Part shown: piece by piece, positions 41,926-50,713 of the stretch | How positions within the stretch are numbered: position 1 is the stretch's first letter | Layout of the letters: every line of letters begins with the position of its first letter | Assembly (NCBI GenBank): GCA_965217605.1 | Contig: CBDCJB010000013.1 | Span: 558,001-622,000, forward strand | Source: JAYYZW01 sp965217605 | GTDB taxonomy: Bacteria > Pseudomonadota > Gammaproteobacteria > Ga0077536 | Reading direction: 5' to 3' | DNA length: 64,000 nt | Program-made: the position numbers and the translations under genes | Notes under the pieces: generated by a model | The model's database searches: none | Told to the model about the DNA's origin: nothing | What the model saw: only the letters and a program-made list of their open reading frames with translations

Positions 41926-43305
41926 GTGGCGGCTGAAGACCAAGGCTCTCCCTTGACCGATGCGATCCGGTACGTCAGCGCGGCGCCGGTTCGCGACGGC
42001 GAAAGCGCTTTCGAGATCCAATCAAAGCAATTGCTCGCGGGCGTGTTGCTGTTCGGATTTTTGATCGCGCTGCTGTTGGGCGTGATCGAGTGGCGCTCCG
42101 GCGCTAAACTTGCTGCCGTACTCGATACGGCCTTCTGCTTTGTGCTCCTCGCGATTTTCCTATACCTGCGATTGACCGGCCGACACGCGAAATGGGTCCT
42201 TTACACGGGTGTTGCCGGTGTCATGGTGATGGCGCCGACGGTTACGCTGGCCCTCGGCGGCTTCGTTGAATCCGGAGCCCGCGTCATGTGGGCGTTTCTT
42301 GGACCACTCGCCCTGCTCGTGTTCCGCCCGCAAAAAACACCGTGGTTGTCATTCGTGGTTTGTCTGGTAATCGTCTCCGCTGTCATCGTGATAGGCGGTA
42401 CGGTTCGCGATTTTGCACCATCGCGCTTAACCACCGAAATACTGACGATGATCAATGTGGTTGGGTTGCTTACCTATTTGTTCATATTGCTTTCGATCTA
42501 CGTTACGCGACTGCGGCGCGAACAATTTCGCACCACCCAATTGCTCGGCGAACTACGGTCGGCCAATGCGAAAATGCTGCTCAATGTAGAAGCGGCTGTA
42601 GATTACGTACGCAGCCTGATTCCACGATCGGACCACCGCCCACTGAAATTCGATTGGCGCTACGTGCCCGCCACCGATCTCGGCGGCGATACGCTCGGGT
42701 TTCACAACATCGACGACGATCACATCGCCGCCTATATCATCGATGTCACGGGGCACGGCCTGGACGCGGCGCTCTTATCCGTATCGATCATCAATATCTT
42801 GCGCTCCGGCTCGCTGCCCAATACCGATTTTAGAGATCCAGGCACCGTGCTGGCAGCGCTCAACGAACGCTTCCAGGGTGACGAACAGGATCACAAGCTC
42901 TTTACGATCTGGTACGGGGTGTTCGATATTGGTAGCCGCGAGCTGAAGTGGGCCGGCGGTGGACACCCGGACGCCTTGTTGTTCGAAGACGGGGTTGATG
43001 CGCCAGTATTGCTGCCGTCCACCGGATCGATGCTGGGCGTCGTGCCGGGGCAGCAGTATCCGACCTTGAGTCGCACACTGACGGGCTCGGTCGCGGTCTA
43101 TCTCTATAGCGATGGTGTGTACGAAATAAAACGTCGAGACGGATCGCGTTGGTCGCTCGCGGATCTGGCGCAGTTTCTCCAAACCACGCGCGCGACGGCG
43201 ATGCCCGTCATGGACCGGCTACTCTCCCACGCCCGGGAATTGTCGGGTTCCCAGCACCTCGTCGATGATTTCACGATGCTCGAGGTGAAATATCACACGC
43301 CGTAG
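41926..43305 (+). CDS. Membrane-bound SpoIIE-type (PP2C) phosphatase
   Basis: A 459-residue protein: about six N-terminal membrane helices (residues 35-195), a short coiled-coil linker (LLGELRSANAKMLLNVEAAV) and a C-terminal PP2C/SpoIIE domain. Metal and catalytic residues appear in DWRYVPATDLGGDTLGFHNI, VTGHGLDAALLS and YLYSDGVYEI. Such receptors dephosphorylate anti-sigma antagonists in partner-switching signalling. No anti-sigma factor or STAS gene is next to it. GTG start immediately follows the LLM stop. Confidence 0.88.
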   Translation: MAAEDQGSPLTDAIRYVSAAPVRDGESAFEIQSKQLLAGVLLFGFLIALLLGVIEWRSGAKLAAVLDTAFCFVLLAIFLYLRLTGRHAKWVLYTGVAGVMVMAPTVTLALGGFVESGARVMWAFLGPLALLVFRPQKTPWLSFVVCLVIVSAVIVIGGTVRDFAPSRLTTEILTMINVVGLLTYLFILLSIYVTRLRREQFRTTQLLGELRSANAKMLLNVEAAVDYVRSLIPRSDHRPLKFDWRYVPATDLGGDTLGFHNIDDDHIAAYIIDVTGHGLDAALLSVSIINILRSGSLPNTDFRDPGTVLAALNERFQGDEQDHKLFTIWYGVFDIGSRELKWAGGGHPDALLFEDGVDAPVLLPSTGSMLGVVPGQQYPTLSRTLTGSVAVYLYSDGVYEIKRRDGSRWSLADLAQFLQTTRATAMPVMDRLLSHARELSGSQHLVDDFTMLEVKYHTP

Positions 43306-43337
43306 GCGTCAAGCGCACGGCGATGGACGCTCTGGGT

Positions 43338-43763
43338 CTATTTCGGCTCTGACGCGTAGCGGATTTCCGTCAGCTCGCTGACTTTCACGTCACTAAAATA
43401 ATTCGCGTCTTCGGGCACATTTGCGACCGGCGTATGCACGGATGCGAACGCGGCCTGATCCCCGGGCACGAGCGCCCGATCGATGCGTATGTACTCCGAA
43501 TGCGAATAACTGTCGCCATCACTGCGGCCTTCAGTCCACACCCAGTTATGCTTGACCAGCACGACGATATCGCGAACCGTGCGCGGGCCCGTATTACGCA
43601 TCTTGCCGATGAGTTTACCCGGGGCGACGAGTTCCGTTTCGACGTCGACGATGGCGTTGAAATCGACCTGACCGACGGACGTTTCATCTGCGCAGAAACC
43701 AGAAACTGCGGATAGCGTTAACGCGCAGCATAGAAACGCACCGATAAATTGGCTCGAGCGCAC
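43338..43763 (-). CDS. Exported small protein
   Basis: About 141 residues. A GTG start at 43763 gives a Sec signal (RSSQFIGAFLCCALTLSAVS-GFCAD). The mature part has a beta-sandwich look (ELVAPGKLIGKMRNTGPRTV, then RDIVVLVKHNWVW), similar to FxLYD/DUF3426-like periplasmic domains. It starts two bases after the stop of the LLM gene upstream on the same strand, so it is probably in one operon. Role unknown. Confidence 0.65.
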   Translation of the reverse strand: MRSSQFIGAFLCCALTLSAVSGFCADETSVGQVDFNAIVDVETELVAPGKLIGKMRNTGPRTVRDIVVLVKHNWVWTEGRSDGDSYSHSEYIRIDRALVPGDQAAFASVHTPVANVPEDANYFSDVKVSELTEIRYASEPK

Positions 43764-43765
43764 CG

Positions 43766-44602
43766 TCAGCCGCCCCGCGGCACCTGGTCGATGATCTCTC
43801 GCAGCTTGGCCAGATGCTGGTCGGCGTTCAAGCCGCCGCCGAGCGTGCGCAGGCACACGTGGCTCAATCCGATGTCTTGCCAGCCCCGGACGCGATCGCG
43901 CCATTCGGCTTCGCGCGGACCCACGACGGCGACGCCCGCCTCCGTGCCAATCTCCCCCGGATCGCGGCCTGCCCCGACCGCCGCTCTGGCAATCTTTTCG
44001 TTGATCTCCGGAAACGCTTCGGGCGAGCACAACACGAACCAGCCATCCGCTTGCGTGCCTATGCGTTTGATCACCGGATCGCTCGGCGCTGACTGCGCCC
44101 CGATCCAAACCGGTATGGGTTGTTGAATCGGAAGCGGATTCAAGCCCGCACCGCTCACTTGATCCCAGCGGCCGTCAAAATTCACCGTTTCCTGTGTCCA
44201 CAGCAGTTTGAGTAAACGCAGTTGCTCATCACAACGCGCCCCACGCGTGCCGAATACCTGGCCCATGGCCCGATACTCGTCTTCGTTCTTGCCGACGCCA
44301 ACCCCGAGACGCAGCCTGCCGCCCGACAACACATCGAGTTCCGCCGCCTGTTTGGCCACGAGCGCCGTCTGCCGCGACGGCAGAACGATGACGGACGGCA
44401 CGAGTTCGATCCGGTCGGTCAATGCGGCGACGTACGTCATCAACGTCATCGGCTCGTGCAGGTGGCCGCTGTCCGGCCGCAGGACCAGATCGGGCACCCG
44501 CAGATGGGTAAATCCGAGTTCCTCGGCAAGCACCGCAAACGCCTTGATGGCGCCGATGTCGTTTTGCATCTCCCGGACGGGGAGCGAGAGTCCAATCTTC
44601 AT
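43766..44602 (-). CDS. LLM-class F420-dependent oxidoreductase
   Basis: A 278-residue luciferase-like enzyme (KIGLSLPVREMQNDIGAIKA, then GFTHLRVPDLVLRPDSGHLH, RIELVPSVIVLPSRQTALVA and RLRLGVGVGKNEDEYRAMG). The pattern matches F420-dependent members. It heads a two-gene unit with the exported protein. Substrate unknown. It is divergent from the amidohydrolase at 44697. Confidence 0.88.
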   Translation of the reverse strand: MKIGLSLPVREMQNDIGAIKAFAVLAEELGFTHLRVPDLVLRPDSGHLHEPMTLMTYVAALTDRIELVPSVIVLPSRQTALVAKQAAELDVLSGGRLRLGVGVGKNEDEYRAMGQVFGTRGARCDEQLRLLKLLWTQETVNFDGRWDQVSGAGLNPLPIQQPIPVWIGAQSAPSDPVIKRIGTQADGWFVLCSPEAFPEINEKIARAAVGAGRDPGEIGTEAGVAVVGPREAEWRDRVRGWQDIGLSHVCLRTLGGGLNADQHLAKLREIIDQVPRGG

Positions 44603-44696
44603 GGTTTCATGAATTTAACACGGCGCGCCGAGGGCCCGATGGCCCCGGGCCACCAGGGGGATGAAGCTCGACCCACTTTCACGATAACGTAACCAC

Positions 44697-45692
44697 ATGA
44701 ACAAAGAAGCATGGCTGGCCCAGGTCGAGGAAGACATTCTCGAACCGGGCGTCGAGATCTGCGATCCCCACCATCACCTGTGGGACTGGCCGCACGATCG
44801 TTATATGTTCGACGAGTTGCTGGCAGACCTCAAATCCGGCCACAACATCACGAGCACCGTATTCATGGAGTGCGGATCCATGTACCGCGCCGATGGGCCC
44901 GATGCGATGAAACCGGTCGGGGAAACCGAGTTCGTCAATGGCGTAGCTGCGATGAGCGCGAGTGGAAATTATGGAGACATCCGCGCGTGCGCCTCGATCG
45001 TCGGCTTCGCCGACCTGACCCTGGGTGACGCGGTGGGTGAGGTGCTGGACGCTCACTTGTCAGCCACCCATCGATTCGTTGGGATCCGCCATGCGAGTGG
45101 TTGGGATGAGAGTGAAGCCATACGTAATTCGCACACCGATCCGATCGAGGGCCTGTTGGGCGATCGGACGTTTCGCGTAGGGTTCGCGGAGCTCGGGAAA
45201 CGCGGGCTGAGCTTCGACGCGTGGTTCTATCACCCGCAGATCCCCGAGCTCACGGATCTGGCTCGCGCATTTCCCGATCAGGTCATCGTGTTCGATCATT
45301 TCGGCGGGCCGTTGGGCGTTGGACCCTTCGCCGGCAAACGCGACGAGATCTTCGCGTACTGGAAAGGCGCCGTCGCAGAGCTCGCTCAATGTGAAAACGT
45401 AGTCGCGAAATTGGGCGGGCTGGCGATGCCGGTAAACGGGTTCGACTTCCATAAGGCCGAGCAGCCTGCGACATCGCTCGAACTGGCGCAATCGACGCGC
45501 GCGTACTACTTGCACATGATCGAGCATTTCGGACCGAAGCGGTGCATGTTCGAGAGCAACTTTCCCGTCGATAAAGCGAGTTGTTCTTACGCCGTTCTGT
45601 GGAATTCTTTCAAACGCATTACCGATGGATTTTCAAGCGATGAGAAAGCGGACTTGTATCATGACACCGCAGCGCGGATATACCGCGTTTGA
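44697..45692 (+). CDS. Amidohydrolase-2 family metal-dependent hydrolase
   Basis: A 331-residue TIM-barrel hydrolase. ICDPHHHLWDWP near residues 22-33 gives the metal-binding HxH, VFDHFGGPLG near 200 a later His, and MFESNFPVDKAS near 285 the catalytic Asp region. Relatives are lactonases and decarboxylases such as 2-pyrone-4,6-dicarboxylate lactonase. Cytoplasmic. Divergent from the LLM gene, and with it part of the catabolic run. The exact substrate is not predictable. Confidence 0.88.
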   Translation: MNKEAWLAQVEEDILEPGVEICDPHHHLWDWPHDRYMFDELLADLKSGHNITSTVFMECGSMYRADGPDAMKPVGETEFVNGVAAMSASGNYGDIRACASIVGFADLTLGDAVGEVLDAHLSATHRFVGIRHASGWDESEAIRNSHTDPIEGLLGDRTFRVGFAELGKRGLSFDAWFYHPQIPELTDLARAFPDQVIVFDHFGGPLGVGPFAGKRDEIFAYWKGAVAELAQCENVVAKLGGLAMPVNGFDFHKAEQPATSLELAQSTRAYYLHMIEHFGPKRCMFESNFPVDKASCSYAVLWNSFKRITDGFSSDEKADLYHDTAARIYRV

Positions 45693-45747
45693 AAATCAAG
45701 CCGTCCTTTATACTTGGCCGTCGTAACTACGCTGATTCGAAACTGCA

Positions 45748-47178
45748 ATGAGTTCCAGCCACGGGCACCAGAAAACGAAGATCATTGCGACGATAGGACC
45801 GGCCTGTGACGACGAATCGATCCTGCGCGACATGATTGCAGAAGGTGTCAACGTAGCGCGGTTGAACCTCTCACACGGCGACCTCGATCACCATGCGGAG
45901 CGTATCAGCCGGGTCCGGCGCGCGGCGGACGCCGTCGGCACCAACCTCGCGATCATGGTCGACACGCGCGGGCGCGAAATTCGCACCGGCAATCTGGAAG
46001 GCGGCGCCGTGCAGCTCGCAACCGGTCAGGCATTCACGCTCTATGCCGACGAGCGCGTCGGCAACGCCGAAGGCGTTACGGTGTCGCACGCCACCCTCCA
46101 CGACCACGTGAGCCTCCGCGACCGCGTGCTCCTCGACGACGGGCTCATTGGGCTCAGCGTCACCGGTATTTCACTCGGTGAAATTCAGTGCCGCGCCGAA
46201 AACGGCGGCACGCTACATAACCGCAAGGGTGTCAACCTGCCGGATAATCCCGACGTTTTCGATTCGATCGATTCCGATGTCGAGGGCGATCTCGAATTCG
46301 TCGCCGCCTTTGAGGCAGAGTACGTGGCGGCATCGTTCATTCGTGACGCGGTCGATATTCAGCGGCTGCGGAAAAAATTGACTGATCTCGGCGCCGATAC
46401 CCCGATCATCGCCAAGATCGAGAGCCGCGCTGGCGTCGAGAACCTGGATGAGATCATTGCCGTTGCGGACGGCACGATGGTGGCGCGCGGCGACCTCGGC
46501 GTCGAGCTGGACCTCGCGCAGGGACCCACGATCCAGAAGCGCATCATCCGCAGTACGGTGACCAACGGTAAACCCGTAATCACCGCAACCCAGATGCTCG
46601 ACTCGATGGAACGTAATCCGCGGCCGACGCGCGCGGAAGTCAGCGACGTCGCGAATGCGATACTCGATGGGAGTTCGGCGGTCATGCTTACCGGAGAAAC
46701 GGCCGCCGGGGCTTATCCGGTCGAATCGGTGCGCACCATGGTGCGCCTGGCGCGTGAAGCGGAGGCAGGTCTGCGGGAATTCGGCCACCTGCAACAGATC
46801 CAGCCTAACCCGGCAAACATCGTCACGGAAGCCGTCGCGCAGGCATCTATCACGATGGCTAATCATCTCAAAGCCGCGGCCATCATTGCGCTGACCGAAA
46901 CCGGTTTCACGTCACGGCAAATCTCGAAGTACCGCCCCGATTGCCCGATTCTCGCCGTGACGTCGTCACATCGAGTCGTGCGGCGTCTCGCCATGAACTG
47001 GGGCGTCCTCGCCGTGCACTACGTGGGTGACGGCACGGACGACGATAAACTCGCGTACGCCACCGAACGCGCGAAAGCGTCGGGTTACGCCTACGCGGGC
47101 GACATCACCGTCGCGACGGCGGGCAGCCACCGCCAGGCCGGTAGTACCGATTTGATCCGGGTGCTAACAGTCGAGTGA
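45748..47178 (+). CDS. pyk: Pyruvate kinase
   Basis: A 476-residue glycolytic enzyme that transfers phosphate from phosphoenolpyruvate to ADP. Typical blocks: KTKIIATIGPACDDES (residues 9-24), VARLNLSHGD (37-46) and VARGDLGVELDLAQGPTIQK near 245. The Lys/Glu active-site segment IIAKIESRAGVENLDEI is present, as are ITATQMLDSM and a complete C-terminal allosteric domain. The only clear central-metabolism gene in the window. Stands singly and is followed by a half REP unit. Confidence 0.97.
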   Translation: MSSSHGHQKTKIIATIGPACDDESILRDMIAEGVNVARLNLSHGDLDHHAERISRVRRAADAVGTNLAIMVDTRGREIRTGNLEGGAVQLATGQAFTLYADERVGNAEGVTVSHATLHDHVSLRDRVLLDDGLIGLSVTGISLGEIQCRAENGGTLHNRKGVNLPDNPDVFDSIDSDVEGDLEFVAAFEAEYVAASFIRDAVDIQRLRKKLTDLGADTPIIAKIESRAGVENLDEIIAVADGTMVARGDLGVELDLAQGPTIQKRIIRSTVTNGKPVITATQMLDSMERNPRPTRAEVSDVANAILDGSSAVMLTGETAAGAYPVESVRTMVRLAREAEAGLREFGHLQQIQPNPANIVTEAVAQASITMANHLKAAAIIALTETGFTSRQISKYRPDCPILAVTSSHRVVRRLAMNWGVLAVHYVGDGTDDDKLAYATERAKASGYAYAGDITVATAGSHRQAGSTDLIRVLTVE

Positions 47179-47185
47179 CCTGCAA

Positions 47186-47215
47186 TAGCCTGGATGAAGC
47201 GCAGCGTAATCCGGG
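47186..47215. repeat. Half REP-like unit
   Basis: A 30-base sequence beginning TAGCCTGGATGAAGCGCAGC is a single, diverged arm of the palindrome at 23437-23508. Confidence 0.7.
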
Positions 47216-47254
47216 AAATATCAAACCCTCCCCTTGGATTTCTAGGAGACCGCA

Positions 47255-48055
47255 ATGGCAGTACGAGTCGAAACCGACGGCCCCGTGACAACGGTGATTC
47301 ACAGCCGCCCTGAAGTGCGCAACGCGATGGACCCCGACAGCGCCGCGGCGCTGGCCCATGCGTTCGAACAATTCGATGCCGACTCGAACGCGCGGGCCGC
47401 CGTCTTCTGGGGTGAGGGCGGTGCGTTCTGCGCCGGCTGGGACCTCAAACTTGCCAGCACGCTCGCAGGCAGCGCCAACCCGCTCGAGGAACACGATTTC
47501 CCCACCGACGGCAAACCGCCCCCACGCGGCCCTATGGGACCGAGCCGCCTCGAGCTGTCGAAACCGGTGATCGCGGCCGTCGCGGGTCCGGCGGTAGCGG
47601 GTGGTTTCGAATTGGCCCTGTGGTGCGACATTCGCGTGATGGAAGAAACGGCCTACTTCGGCGTTTATTGTCGCCGCTGGGGGATCCCGCTCATCGACGG
47701 CGGCACCGTGCGCCTGCCGCGATTGGTAGGCCAGGGTCGCGCGCTTGAAATCATTATGACGGGACGCAAAGTACCGGCCGAAGAAGCCCTGGCGATCGGC
47801 GCGTGCGAAAAGGTCGTTGCCGACGGGCAATCGCGCGAAGCGGCCGAGGCGCTTGCGCATGAGATCGCGCGTTTTCCGCAAGCCTGCATGCGCGCGGATC
47901 GCCGCTCAGTTTATTTGCAGCACGGGCTGCCGGTCGCCGACGCGCTGCGCAGTGAGTGGGAAAACAGTATCGGCACCCTGGAATCCGAGGGCGTCGCCGG
48001 TGCCGCCCGATTCAGCAGCGGCCGGGGCCGACACGGGGACTTCGGCGACATCTAA
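47255..48055 (+). CDS. Enoyl-CoA hydratase/isomerase (crotonase family)
   Basis: A 266-residue crotonase-fold protein. Oxyanion-hole segments are FCAGWDLKLAS and AGPAVAGGFELALWCDIRVM. The hydratase glutamates are not both obvious (ETAYFGVYCRRWGIPLIDGG), so isomerase or another crotonase reaction is possible. AGGAG before the ATG. It acts on acyl-CoA esters in the cytoplasm and probably serves a degradation pathway with the ligase and dehydrogenase genes of the window. Confidence 0.88.
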   Translation: MAVRVETDGPVTTVIHSRPEVRNAMDPDSAAALAHAFEQFDADSNARAAVFWGEGGAFCAGWDLKLASTLAGSANPLEEHDFPTDGKPPPRGPMGPSRLELSKPVIAAVAGPAVAGGFELALWCDIRVMEETAYFGVYCRRWGIPLIDGGTVRLPRLVGQGRALEIIMTGRKVPAEEALAIGACEKVVADGQSREAAEALAHEIARFPQACMRADRRSVYLQHGLPVADALRSEWENSIGTLESEGVAGAARFSSGRGRHGDFGDI

Positions 48056-48073
48056 AAGCGGAGCGTTTTGTCC

Positions 48074-49090
48074 ATGGCTGAGAAAGCCGACGTCGAGACA
48101 GGCATGTCGCCCGATGCGCCGGCGGCCGCAGCCCCTCAGCCGAACGACGGCCCGCTATTTTCGAGTTTCGGCAACCGCGCGGTGTGCACGGCCTTCGAAA
48201 TGTATGCCGCCCTGTTGGTGAGCGGGTTCACCATCCACGCAATGCTCAGGCCGTTCGGCTGGGAGTACGCGGACACCGGACCGTTCGCATTTGTGTTGTT
48301 GTTCGTGTATTTCGCGGGTTTCTGGGCGAGTCCCTGGGGCGCCACCCCGCTGCAAATAGCTTGGGGTTCGCGGGTCGTCGATGGCGAAGGGCGTTGCCTT
48401 ACGCTTTGGCGAGCGACCGTGCGTAGCGCGTTTCTCGTCGCTCTGATTGCCGGGGCGCTGCGCATTTACGCCGCGCCATCTGCGCCCTATACGGGGATCA
48501 TCGCCGCGATCAGTTTCGGGATGTTGTTCCTCGCTGCGCTTACGCCCAATCGGCAAGCCGTGCACGATTTCCTCGTGCGCTCATTTGTGGTCCGACGCGC
48601 CGCGTTGAAGTCGGCAGAGGGATTGGATCGTCTACGTGAGGCCACCTCGAATCGCGCAAGCGACTTGCGGCCCAGGAGCCTACCTACGGTTGGAAGCATT
48701 GTTTGGAACACCTTAGTGCTCGGCATCCCTATCTATGCCGTCTTAACGTCTGTGAACATCTCGAATGACATGAATATGCGTTCCCGCATCAGTTATGCCG
48801 TTGGCGAAACGAAGGCGCTCAAGGCCGCAATCGAAACCTTTCATGCCGAACACGGCCGGCTGCCATCAACGGCACAAGAGTTAGGCACAGTCGAAAAGAA
48901 CTACTACCCCGAGGGCGGGTATTACCATCTCGATACGAATGGCCGGATCAGGATCCGCTTCACCGTCAAATCCGAACTCAAACGCGGTTCTATCGTCCTG
49001 ACACCAAGCTTCAGTTACGACAAAGTGACATGGGCGTGCGTAGCGGAAGGCGAGCTACATCGACGCTATTTACCGTCGTCCTGTCGGTGA
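48074..49090 (+). CDS. RDD membrane protein fused to a pilin-like domain
   Basis: About 338 residues. The N-terminal half is an RDD-type membrane domain with several helices (residues about 35-165; TPLQIAWGSRVVDGEGRCLT, then LWRATVRSAFLVALIAG). After a further helix (TLVLGIPIYAVLTS) the C-terminal third resembles a type IV pilin C-terminal domain: SYAVGETKALKAAIETFHAE, HGRLPSTAQELG, and the end GSIVLTPSF with two cysteines (WACVAEG and LPSSCR). A fusion of this type is unusual. The pilin part would be periplasmic. Start at 48074; TTG at 48068 is possible. Confidence 0.75.
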   Translation: MAEKADVETGMSPDAPAAAAPQPNDGPLFSSFGNRAVCTAFEMYAALLVSGFTIHAMLRPFGWEYADTGPFAFVLLFVYFAGFWASPWGATPLQIAWGSRVVDGEGRCLTLWRATVRSAFLVALIAGALRIYAAPSAPYTGIIAAISFGMLFLAALTPNRQAVHDFLVRSFVVRRAALKSAEGLDRLREATSNRASDLRPRSLPTVGSIVWNTLVLGIPIYAVLTSVNISNDMNMRSRISYAVGETKALKAAIETFHAEHGRLPSTAQELGTVEKNYYPEGGYYHLDTNGRIRIRFTVKSELKRGSIVLTPSFSYDKVTWACVAEGELHRRYLPSSCR

Positions 49091-49109
49091 CGAAAGGCCG
49101 CGGTGGGGA

Positions 49110-50633
49110 TCAGGCGGCCGATTGTGTCCTGGCAACATCCGCGAGTTTCAGATCGGCAGTCTCAGTAGCGGCCGGTGGATTACTGAATTCCAAAACATCG
49201 TCTTCGAGCGGCGCATGGCGAATGATCTTCTTGTCGCTCGCGTAATTCTGTGTGTTGCGCCAGGGATTATGGTCGGCCTGTAACGGAAACAGGTGTTTCG
49301 CCCGCGTGAGATAACCGGGGGAGAAGTCTTCCGTCACCGGCCGTAGATTCATGCGTTGGTCCTGATCGCGCAGGCGCGGCGTGCATGCGCTCACCCGCTT
49401 CTCATCCATCAGGTTCAGCAACCGACACACGTACTCGGCCACCAATTCGGAACGCAAGGTCCACGACGCGTTGATGTAACCCAAGGTGTATACGAGGTTG
49501 GGCACGCCTGAGAACATCATGCCTTTGTAGGACCAGGTTTCCGGGATGCTCACCGCTTCGCCGTCGATACTGAAGGCGGCGCCGCCCAGCAACACGACGT
49601 CGAGACCTGTAGCGGTGACGATGATGTCGGCTTTGAGTTCCTCGCCGGACTCGAGTCGAATGCCGCCTGACGTGAAGCGCTCGATCTGATCGGTCACGAC
49701 CGCTGCCTTGCCGGCATTGATCGCTTTGAACAGGTCCGCGTCCGGCACGAGACACATCCGCTGATCCCACGGGTTGTAATCCGGAGTGAAGTGCGTGTCG
49801 ATATCGTAGTCGGGCCCGAGGTGCTTGCGCAACAGACTCAGGAGTTTCTGTTTAACCTTCTCCGGATTCACGCGCGTCTGCTTGTAGATGTAGCGCTGAA
49901 ACTGCACGTTCTTCCAGCGGATGATGCGGTAGGCGAGCTGCTCCGGCAGCCACTTTTTCAACGCTTCGGCGATCGCGTCTTCGGCCGGAAGCGAAACCAC
50001 ATAGGTTGGAGAACGCTGCAGCATCGTAACCTGCGCCGCGGTTTCGGCCATGGCGGGGACCAGTGTCATCGCGGTGGCGCCGCTGCCGACGATCACGACC
50101 CGCTTGCCGGCGTAGTCGAGATCGTCGGGCCATTGCTGCGGATGGATGACCCGGCCCTGGAAATCGTCTACGCCGTCGAAATGGGGTGTGAAGCCTGCGT
50201 CGTAGTTGTAGTAGCCGCTGCACACGAGCAAGAAGTTACACGTGAACGACCCACGGCCGCCGCCATTCGAGCGCTCGGTTTCGACGGTCCAGCACGCTCG
50301 AGCGCTCGACCAGTCGGCCGCGCGAACTTTATGGCCAAAGTGAATATGGTCGAGGAGGCCGCGCTCGGCCGCGGCTTCGTTAACGTAGTCCAGAATCGAC
50401 GGCCCGTCGGCAATAGCTTTGGGATTGAGCCAGGGCTTGGAGTCGTAGCCCATCGTGTACATGTCGCTGTCCGAACGGACGCCCGGATAGCGAAACAGAT
50501 CCCAGGTCCCGCCGATCGTGTCACGGCCCTCGAGGATCGCGAACGTCTTGCCGGGACATTTATCCTGCAGTTGGCGCGCCGCGCCGATGCCGGACAGGCC
50601 TGCGCCGACGATGACGACATCATACTGATTCAT
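49110..50633 (-). CDS. Flavin-containing monooxygenase (Baeyer-Villiger type)
   Basis: A 507-residue FAD/NADPH monooxygenase. FAD site GAGLSG (residues 10-15), GGTWDLFRYPGVRSDSDM, NADPH site VIVGSGATAMTLVPAMAE and a central motif of the FxGxxxHxxxWP type (FQGRVIHPQQWPDD) place it with Baeyer-Villiger and related class B enzymes that oxidise ketones or heteroatoms. GGAG lies before the ATG at 50633; a start four codons earlier is also open. It precedes the cystathionine-synthase-like gene on the same strand. Confidence 0.9.
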   Translation of the reverse strand: MNQYDVVIVGAGLSGIGAARQLQDKCPGKTFAILEGRDTIGGTWDLFRYPGVRSDSDMYTMGYDSKPWLNPKAIADGPSILDYVNEAAAERGLLDHIHFGHKVRAADWSSARACWTVETERSNGGGRGSFTCNFLLVCSGYYNYDAGFTPHFDGVDDFQGRVIHPQQWPDDLDYAGKRVVIVGSGATAMTLVPAMAETAAQVTMLQRSPTYVVSLPAEDAIAEALKKWLPEQLAYRIIRWKNVQFQRYIYKQTRVNPEKVKQKLLSLLRKHLGPDYDIDTHFTPDYNPWDQRMCLVPDADLFKAINAGKAAVVTDQIERFTSGGIRLESGEELKADIIVTATGLDVVLLGGAAFSIDGEAVSIPETWSYKGMMFSGVPNLVYTLGYINASWTLRSELVAEYVCRLLNLMDEKRVSACTPRLRDQDQRMNLRPVTEDFSPGYLTRAKHLFPLQADHNPWRNTQNYASDKKIIRHAPLEDDVLEFSNPPAATETADLKLADVARTQSAA

Positions 50634-50713
50634 GGAGCGCTCCATTGCCGTTGCATCTCATTCGAACTGGGCAAACGGCCGAAAGTTCCTCGGGTCCGCA
50701 TGATACACGGGTC

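Noticed and set aside
50168..50623. Second frame inside the flavin monooxygenase gene
   Set aside because: Same-strand shadow with serine/arginine-rich composition and no domain.
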